Source of the DNA: UBA6952 sp045562575
Lineage (GTDB): Bacteria > Chloroflexota > Dehalococcoidia > Lucifugimonadales > UBA6952
Reading direction: 5' to 3'
Length of the DNA: 7,046 bases
NCBI GenBank assembly: GCA_045562575.1
Contig: JBJKVQ010000023.1
Coordinates: forward strand, 1-7,046
How positions within the stretch are numbered: the first letter of the stretch is position 1; every line of letters begins with the position of its first letter. The notes beneath the pieces were generated by a model. The model worked only from the letters and a program-made list of their open reading frames with translations. It ran no database searches and had not been told where the DNA came from. The position numbers and the translations under genes are program-made. Shown here piece by piece: positions 1 through 4,474 of the stretch.

Positions 1-152
1 TCTTGAGTAACCATAATCCTTTAAGGTTTTTTATATACTTTCACTTTGCTTTATTATTACAATAAGAAAATATAACATATGGTAATATTTAAATCAAATT
101 TATATATACTATTGGAAGAGTGTGTATTTAAAAGTAATAATCAGAGGTATGG
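1..152. other. AT-rich intergenic leader upstream of cinA
   Basis: No gene is supported here. Forward frames 1 and 2 meet stops at 4-6 and 8-10, so the first few bases could be the tail of a gene lying to the left, but this cannot be proved. A weak inverted repeat (AACC at 9-12, GGTT at 25-28, 12-base loop) runs into a T tract at 27-32 and could be a poor terminator for such a gene. A loose promoter-like pair, TTGCTT at 46-51 and TATAAC at 71-76, has a 19-bp spacer and is too weak to call. The region probably contains the cinA promoter, because cinA is the first gene on this strand in the window. Confidence 0.4.
143..147 (+). promoter_or_regulatory. Ribosome binding site of cinA (AGAGG)
   Basis: AGAGG lies 5 bases before the ATG at 153. 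A competing ATG at 149-151 is in another frame, is too close to this site, and reaches a stop after about eleven codons. In the cinA frame the codons upstream of 153 run into a TAA at 138-140 with no other start, so 153 is the only sensible start. Confidence 0.65.
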
Positions 153-1388
153 ATGGACGCAGAAATAATAGCATCAGGGACTGAATTACTGATGGGGGAA
201 ACACAAGACACTAATTCCTCATTTTTGAGTTTACGTTTGCCAAGCGTTGGGTTACAAGTAAGAAAAATAACTATAGTTGGTGATGATTTTGAAGAATATA
301 GCGAGGCTTTACGTAAAGCTTGGGAAAAATCATCATTTGTTTTTACTACTGGTGGGCTTGGCCCAACAAAAGATGACTTAACAAGGGAAGCTATTGCTAA
401 TTTAGTGAACGAAAAACCTTCCGTGGATGAAAACCAATTAAAAATTCTAAGGAATTTTTTTGCTGCTAGAAATTCCGACATGCCTGATACAAATATTAAA
501 CAATCTTGGCTAATTCCTTCTGCAACAGCTATAAGTAACCCGAATGGAACTGCTCCGGGATGGTGGGTAGAAAAGAATAATAAATTTGCCATAGCTTTAC
601 CTGGACCTCCTCGTGAACTATATCCAATGTGGGAAAATGAAATTAAACCTAAACTCATTTCCATACTTGATAATGAAGTTGTTATGACAAGATCATATAA
701 AACAATTGGTTTATCAGAAGCAAGAATCGATGAAATGGCCTCACCAATAATAGGTAAAGAAAACCCATATGTTGGAATTTATGCCAAGGAGGACGGAATT
801 CACATAAGGGCTATAGCAAAAGCTAAGGATCAAGATAAAGCACTGGATATTCTGAAAAATGTCGATGATTCTGTTGAACAAATTTTTGGTTCGTATGTAT
901 GGGGAACAGATGATGAATTACCTGAAGAATCTCTATTGAAAATTCTAATATCAAAAAATAAAACTCTTGGACTTATGGAGTCATGCACTGCAGGAACTAT
1001 TGCTAATAAGATTACGAATATTGATGGAAGTTCAAACTATTTTTATGGAGGTTTAGTTTCTTATTCAGACAATACTAAAATTCAATTTGGCATTAATGAA
1101 GATTCTGTAAAAACTTTTTCTTCAATTAGTGAAGAAGTCTGCAAAGAAATGGCAATAAAGGCTAGAGAAATTTTTAATGCAGATTATGGTATTTCTACAA
1201 CTGGAATTGCAGGAAATCAACAAATTGATGGAATAATACCTGGAACAGTTTTTATCGGTATTGCTGATGGTACAGATGTAAAAATCTCAAAACATTTATT
1301 TCCTTCAAATAATCGTAATGCAGTAAAAAACAGAGCTTCTACAATGGCTATTCTTTCCTTAATTGATTTTATATCTGAAAGCATATAA
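153..1388 (+). CDS. cinA: CinA: nicotinamide-nucleotide amidohydrolase / competence-damage inducible protein A
   Basis: This is a full-length two-part CinA protein of 411 residues, the usual size for the family, and cytoplasmic (no signal peptide or membrane segment). Residues 1-170 form the MoCF-biosynthesis-like (COG1058) domain, with SGTELL near the N-terminus, TTGGLGPTKDD at 65-75 and PGPPREL at 150-156. Residues 175-250 match the linking KH-like region. Residues 255-411 are the CinA C-terminal (PncC-type) domain, with ESCTAG at 276-281 containing the conserved serine S277, a Y-S-x-N-x-K stretch at 304-309, and TTGIAG at 349-354. In characterised relatives the C-terminal domain deamidates nicotinamide mononucleotide to nicotinate mononucleotide in the pyridine-nucleotide cycle, and the N-terminal domain can hydrolyse ADP-ribose. 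Small departures are ESCTAG for the usual ESCTGG and TGIAGN for TGIAGP; neither removes a residue I recognise as catalytic. The gene is followed by a 130-bp gap and is probably its own transcription unit. Confidence 0.95.
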   Translation: MDAEIIASGTELLMGETQDTNSSFLSLRLPSVGLQVRKITIVGDDFEEYSEALRKAWEKSSFVFTTGGLGPTKDDLTREAIANLVNEKPSVDENQLKILRNFFAARNSDMPDTNIKQSWLIPSATAISNPNGTAPGWWVEKNNKFAIALPGPPRELYPMWENEIKPKLISILDNEVVMTRSYKTIGLSEARIDEMASPIIGKENPYVGIYAKEDGIHIRAIAKAKDQDKALDILKNVDDSVEQIFGSYVWGTDDELPEESLLKILISKNKTLGLMESCTAGTIANKITNIDGSSNYFYGGLVSYSDNTKIQFGINEDSVKTFSSISEEVCKEMAIKAREIFNADYGISTTGIAGNQQIDGIIPGTVFIGIADGTDVKISKHLFPSNNRNAVKNRASTMAILSLIDFISESI

Positions 1389-1399
1389 AATTCATAAAC

Positions 1400-1418
1400 T
1401 CGATGATTCGATTTTTTT
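1400..1418 (+). terminator. Weak candidate terminator after cinA
   Basis: TCGA at 1400-1403 and TCGA at 1408-1411 can pair across a 4-base loop (TGAT), and seven T residues follow at 1412-1418. The location, 12 bases after the cinA stop, and the T tract are right for an intrinsic terminator. The 4-bp stem is unusually short, so termination would be inefficient at best. Confidence 0.3.
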
Positions 1419-1428
1419 CAATGAATTG

Positions 1429-1437
1429 TGATAAAAT
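1429..1437 (+). promoter_or_regulatory. Candidate extended -10 promoter for the fusion gene
   Basis: TG at 1429-1430, one base, then TAAAAT at 1432-1437 gives an extended -10 element with five of six bases matching TATAAT. No good -35 hexamer lies 16-18 bases upstream, which extended -10 promoters tolerate. Transcription would start near 1444 and leave a leader of about 75 bases before the ATG at 1519. In such AT-rich DNA a match of this quality can arise by chance. Confidence 0.35.
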
Positions 1438-1447
1438 TAACTATGAC

Positions 1448-1474
1448 TGTTGAAAAATATTTTTTGTGTTGAAA
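1448..1474 (+). repeat. Pair of 8-bp direct repeats in the leader of the fusion gene
   Basis: TGTTGAAA occurs at 1448-1455 and again at 1467-1474, 19 bp apart start to start, or just under two helical turns. A second, partly overlapping repeat, GACTGT, is at 1445-1450 and 1478-1483. Direct repeats on one helix face can be regulator half-sites. This could equally be chance in AT-rich sequence, and no known operator consensus is recognised. Confidence 0.3.
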
Positions 1475-1507
1475 CAAGACTGTACCGCATTTTGTATTTA
1501 ATTTATT

Positions 1508-1512
1508 AGGAG
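1508..1512 (+). promoter_or_regulatory. Strong ribosome binding site of the fusion gene (AGGAG)
   Basis: AGGAG is placed 6 bases before the ATG at 1519. It is the best Shine-Dalgarno site in the window and fixes the start, implying efficient translation of the 710-residue product. Confidence 0.85.
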
Positions 1513-1518
1513 AAAAAT

Positions 1519-3651
1519 ATGGCAAACTATTCAAAAAATGAAGCTCAAGAATGGGCCTGGGAAAATCTCAAGGGTCAATGGACAACGCTTGTTACACCAT
1601 TTGATTCCAATAATAATATTGATGAACTAGGGTTAAGAAAGAATATTTCCTATACTCAAAGTTTAGGAACAAAAGGTGCAGGATGTACTTGGGGTATGGG
1701 TGAATTTTGGAGTCTTAGTCAAAATGAAAGAAAAACTGTAATGGATATTACTTCTGATCAAAGTAGATCAAATTGGTTAATTGGATCCCATATTAGCCAT
1801 ACGTCTATGATAGACATGCTTGATTTAGCTGATCATGCTGAATCCACTGGGTTTGATTTGCTAATTGTTGCAGCTCCATACATGGTTGCTCGAACTGAAG
1901 AACAAGTAATTGAATGGGTAAACACCTTAGCGTCTCAGACTAATCTTGCCATAATGTTTTATAATTCCCCTCAATTTAATATTGTAATGAGCCCACAAGG
2001 CTTGAATAAGTTATGTCAAATACCAAATGTAGTAGGGGTTAAAGAAGCTAGTTTTAACCAACAAACTTCTATTGAAACACATTTATTAGTTGGTAACAAA
2101 GCAATAATAAGTACTCCTGATGAATGGATATATAGAAAAGCAGAATCATTAGGATTTAAACAACAGGTAATGTTTGCAAATACTTCTGACTGGAGATTTG
2201 ATACACCAAATAATAACAATTATGTAAAATTTATTGATAAAGCATCTGAAGGAAACATAGATTGGGATTTCTATGATAAAAACATAAAAGCAATTAAAGA
2301 TGTCTCAGATAAATGGTGGGGATATACTGTGAAAAAATTTGGTGGTGCTTTACCATTAACTCTCGTTAAATATTGGGGAGAATTAATGGGAATGGCTAGT
2401 GGGGGTGTTCGTCAACCTTTCTCAGACTTGTCTGAATCTGAAAAAGAGCAAATCAAATCTGATATCACCTCAGTGATTTCATTGGATAAATTCCCTAATA
2501 AAACACAAAGTAATTTAGCCGGTGAATTGAGTACAAATGTCTATACTACAGATTTGATTCCTAAAAATGGAAACGGTCACAAAAATGGTAATGGTCATAA
2601 AAATGGTCTTGGTTCTTTTTCTGATGCTAGACCAACAGGATTTGATTCTGGAATGATGCTAATGGTAAGCGTACAAGATGTAAACGAAGCTCTTGAAGCA
2701 GAAAAAGGTGGAGCTGATGTTGTTGATGTAAAAAATTTACAAGAGGCCATGGTAGGATCAGGGCATCCACTCATCGTTAAAGAAGTACGAGAAATTATTC
2801 CTGAAGAAAAACATGTAAGCGTAACCCTAGGAGTAGTGCCTAATCAACCTGGTACAGTTGCAATGGCAACTCATGCAGCAGCCTCTCTGAAAGCCACGTC
2901 AGTTAAAGTTGGATTTATCAAAGCTGATTACGAAACTGCACTTAATGTACTTAAAGAAGCTAAAAAAGCTTTAGATGGTACTGAAACTAAGTTAATTGGA
3001 TCCTTATTTGCTGATAATGTTCTTTATGAAGAAGGACTAGATCCTGAATGCATGGTTACACTTGCCAAAGAAAGTGGTTGTGATGGATGGCTTATAGACA
3101 CCCTCACTAAAGATGGCAGAAATTTATTCGACTTTATACCTGAAACAAAACTTAGAGAAATGGTTTTCGAAAGTAAAAAACTGGGACTCAGTACTGCTTT
3201 ATCTGGCCACCTCAAATTAACTGATCTTGATGAACTTGCTCGAATAAATCCTGACATTGTAGGTGTTAGAGGAGCTGTTTGTTCTACAGGAGACAGAGAT
3301 AGAGCTGTAGCTTGGGAAGCTGTAGAAAAGTTCAAATCAGAGTTGGATAAAAGAAAAAGTGGTGAAATCGACGTACATAAGCAAACAAATACAAATTTAG
3401 ATGAATGGAACATCATTGATGGTAGAGGTAAGACCTGTGCAGGAGTTTTATCTGCATTAACAAATCAAATAAAAGAACGCCCTTACTCATATGTAGAAGC
3501 CATTTTAGCTGATGCCCTCAATATCTATGATGTAATTGTTTGGGCTGAAGAAGGAAATCATGAAATTGTAACGAAACGTTCTGAACCTGATGGTACAGTC
3601 AGGGTTCTTTTCAAGCCAAATACAATGCGTTTAAAAGAATCTGCAAAGTAA
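1519..3651 (+). CDS. Three-domain fusion: DapA-family aldolase + MfnB-like furan synthase + TusA-like sulfur carrier
   Basis: This is a 710-residue cytoplasmic protein with three recognisable parts in one uninterrupted frame. (1) Residues 18-320 are a DHDPS/DapA-family class I aldolase: TPF at 26-28, GMGE at 59-62 in place of the usual GTTGE-type loop, the catalytic-type tyrosine Y148 in FYNSP, and the Schiff-base lysine K175 in GVKEAS. Its substrate is unknown. (2) Residues 377-610 resemble MfnB (DUF556), which in methanogens condenses two glyceraldehyde-3-phosphates to 4-(hydroxymethyl)-2-furancarboxaldehyde phosphate. GGADVVDVKN carries K405 and SVKVG carries K463, matching the two active-site lysines; IDTLTKDG (526-533) and VGVRGA (581-586) are also family signatures. 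(3) Residues 629-702 fit the TusA/SirA-like fold, with DGRGKTC ending in C640, the expected persulfide cysteine, but the canonical CPxP is CAGV. A linker at 321-376, partly Lys-Asn-Gly-His rich, separates parts 1 and 2. I infer a pathway that makes and perhaps sulfurates a furan-like metabolite. The domain calls are firmer than the function. Confidence 0.85.
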   Translation: MANYSKNEAQEWAWENLKGQWTTLVTPFDSNNNIDELGLRKNISYTQSLGTKGAGCTWGMGEFWSLSQNERKTVMDITSDQSRSNWLIGSHISHTSMIDMLDLADHAESTGFDLLIVAAPYMVARTEEQVIEWVNTLASQTNLAIMFYNSPQFNIVMSPQGLNKLCQIPNVVGVKEASFNQQTSIETHLLVGNKAIISTPDEWIYRKAESLGFKQQVMFANTSDWRFDTPNNNNYVKFIDKASEGNIDWDFYDKNIKAIKDVSDKWWGYTVKKFGGALPLTLVKYWGELMGMASGGVRQPFSDLSESEKEQIKSDITSVISLDKFPNKTQSNLAGELSTNVYTTDLIPKNGNGHKNGNGHKNGLGSFSDARPTGFDSGMMLMVSVQDVNEALEAEKGGADVVDVKNLQEAMVGSGHPLIVKEVREIIPEEKHVSVTLGVVPNQPGTVAMATHAAASLKATSVKVGFIKADYETALNVLKEAKKALDGTETKLIGSLFADNVLYEEGLDPECMVTLAKESGCDGWLIDTLTKDGRNLFDFIPETKLREMVFESKKLGLSTALSGHLKLTDLDELARINPDIVGVRGAVCSTGDRDRAVAWEAVEKFKSELDKRKSGEIDVHKQTNTNLDEWNIIDGRGKTCAGVLSALTNQIKERPYSYVEAILADALNIYDVIVWAEEGNHEIVTKRSEPDGTVRVLFKPNTMRLKESAK
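2563..2607 (+). repeat. 18-bp in-frame tandem repeat coding for the interdomain linker
   Basis: Two 18-bp units (2563-2580 and 2581-2598) plus a half unit (2599-2607) encode KNGNGH, KNGNGH, KNG at residues 349-363. The two full units differ at three positions, all synonymous third bases, which suggests an older duplication kept for its protein sequence. The residues are small and polar, as in flexible linkers, and lie between the aldolase and MfnB-like domains, marking a fusion joint. Confidence 0.8.
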
Positions 3652-3673
3652 TTTTTATTGGAACATTAAAAGT

Positions 3674-4474
3674 ATGGCGGACTTATCCGATATTTCTATT
3701 TTAGATCATCAAGAAATAAGCGATTTTATTTTTATAAATCGTGATAGTTGGAATTCACCCCCAGAATCATCGGAAGATCATTTGATTGAAATAAATAATG
3801 AAGCATCAATTAGTGCTCGATTCTATTTCAAAAATTCTGATTCAACTAATATTTTACTGTTTCATGCTAATGCTGAATTACCTACGGACTATGACGGTTT
3901 AAAGCAAGAATTCTTTAGTATGAATACAAACCTTTTTGTTGTAAGTTATCGTGGATATGGCCAAGGAATTGGCACACCAACAATAATAAATTCGTTGAAT
4001 GATTCAGAACATATCTACAATTACTTTAAAAAAGTATTATCAGAAAAAAATGCTAAAGGCCCAATAATAATTATGGGTAAAGCAGTAGGATCTTTATCTG
4101 CGGTTTACGTTGCATCTAAAAATGACCAAGAAATATCCGGTATCATTACTGAAAGTTCCTTTTCAAGCCCAAAATACTGTGCTGAGATATCCGGAGTAGA
4201 ACTAACTCAAGATCAACAAGATAAATTAGAAAGCTTTTCAACAAATCTTTCTAATTCAATAACAAGTCCTGCTCTTTTAATTCATGGAGAAGCAGATTTT
4301 ATGATACCAATTACGGAAGCACAAATCCTCTTTGATCTTTTAGGTAGTAAAGCAAAAGATATAATTACCATACCTGAGGCTGATCATGGCAATCTAGTAA
4401 TACTTGGTGAAGAATATTACTGGTGGGCAATTGAAGAATTTATCTATACTCACTGTAATATAAGTCCATACTAA
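3674..4474 (+). CDS. Alpha/beta hydrolase-fold protein with alanine at the nucleophile position (possible pseudoenzyme)
   Basis: This 266-residue protein has the layout of the HGNxE-type (ABHD13/BEM46-like) alpha/beta hydrolases. It shows an oxyanion-type motif H64-A-N-A-E68 (usually HGNxE), YRGYG at 92-96, the nucleophile elbow at 135-139, HGEAD at 204-208 with the acid D208, and ADHGN at 236-240 with H238. The elbow reads G-K-A-V-G instead of G-x-S-x-G: the codon at 4082-4084 is GCA (Ala137) where TCA would give serine. The acid and histidine are kept, so the fold looks intact but classical serine hydrolysis is unlikely; S140 just after the elbow is not in the standard position. No signal peptide or membrane segment is seen. 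The ATG lies 22 bp after the fusion gene, with only a weak GGA (3660-3662) as ribosome site, suggesting co-transcription and perhaps coupled translation. The substrate is unknown. Its 3' end overlaps the opposing VWA gene by 4 bp. Confidence 0.85.
   Translation: MADLSDISILDHQEISDFIFINRDSWNSPPESSEDHLIEINNEASISARFYFKNSDSTNILLFHANAELPTDYDGLKQEFFSMNTNLFVVSYRGYGQGIGTPTIINSLNDSEHIYNYFKKVLSEKNAKGPIIIMGKAVGSLSAVYVASKNDQEISGIITESSFSSPKYCAEISGVELTQDQQDKLESFSTNLSNSITSPALLIHGEADFMIPITEAQILFDLLGSKAKDIITIPEADHGNLVILGEEYYWWAIEEFIYTHCNISPY

Noticed and set aside
18..26. CCTTTAAGG palindrome followed by T residues as a terminator
   Set aside because: A perfect 4-bp stem would leave a one-base loop, too tight to fold; the longer AACC/GGTT alternative is weak, so no separate feature is called.
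128..664. 178-codon open frame on the minus strand over cinA
   Set aside because: It lies opposite strongly conserved CinA motifs and its product resembles no family; it is a shadow of the real gene.
1469..1497. TTGAAA (1469-1474) with TTGTAT (1492-1497) as a sigma-70 promoter
   Set aside because: The -10 match is poor and the start point would fall almost on the ribosome binding site; the extended -10 upstream is the better candidate.
2016..2219. 67-codon minus-strand open frame inside the aldolase domain
   Set aside because: It overlaps conserved DapA-family coding sequence and has no recognisable product.
3024..3416. 130-codon minus-strand open frame inside the MfnB-like region
   Set aside because: Serine/leucine-rich composition typical of an antisense shadow, opposite conserved MfnB-type motifs.
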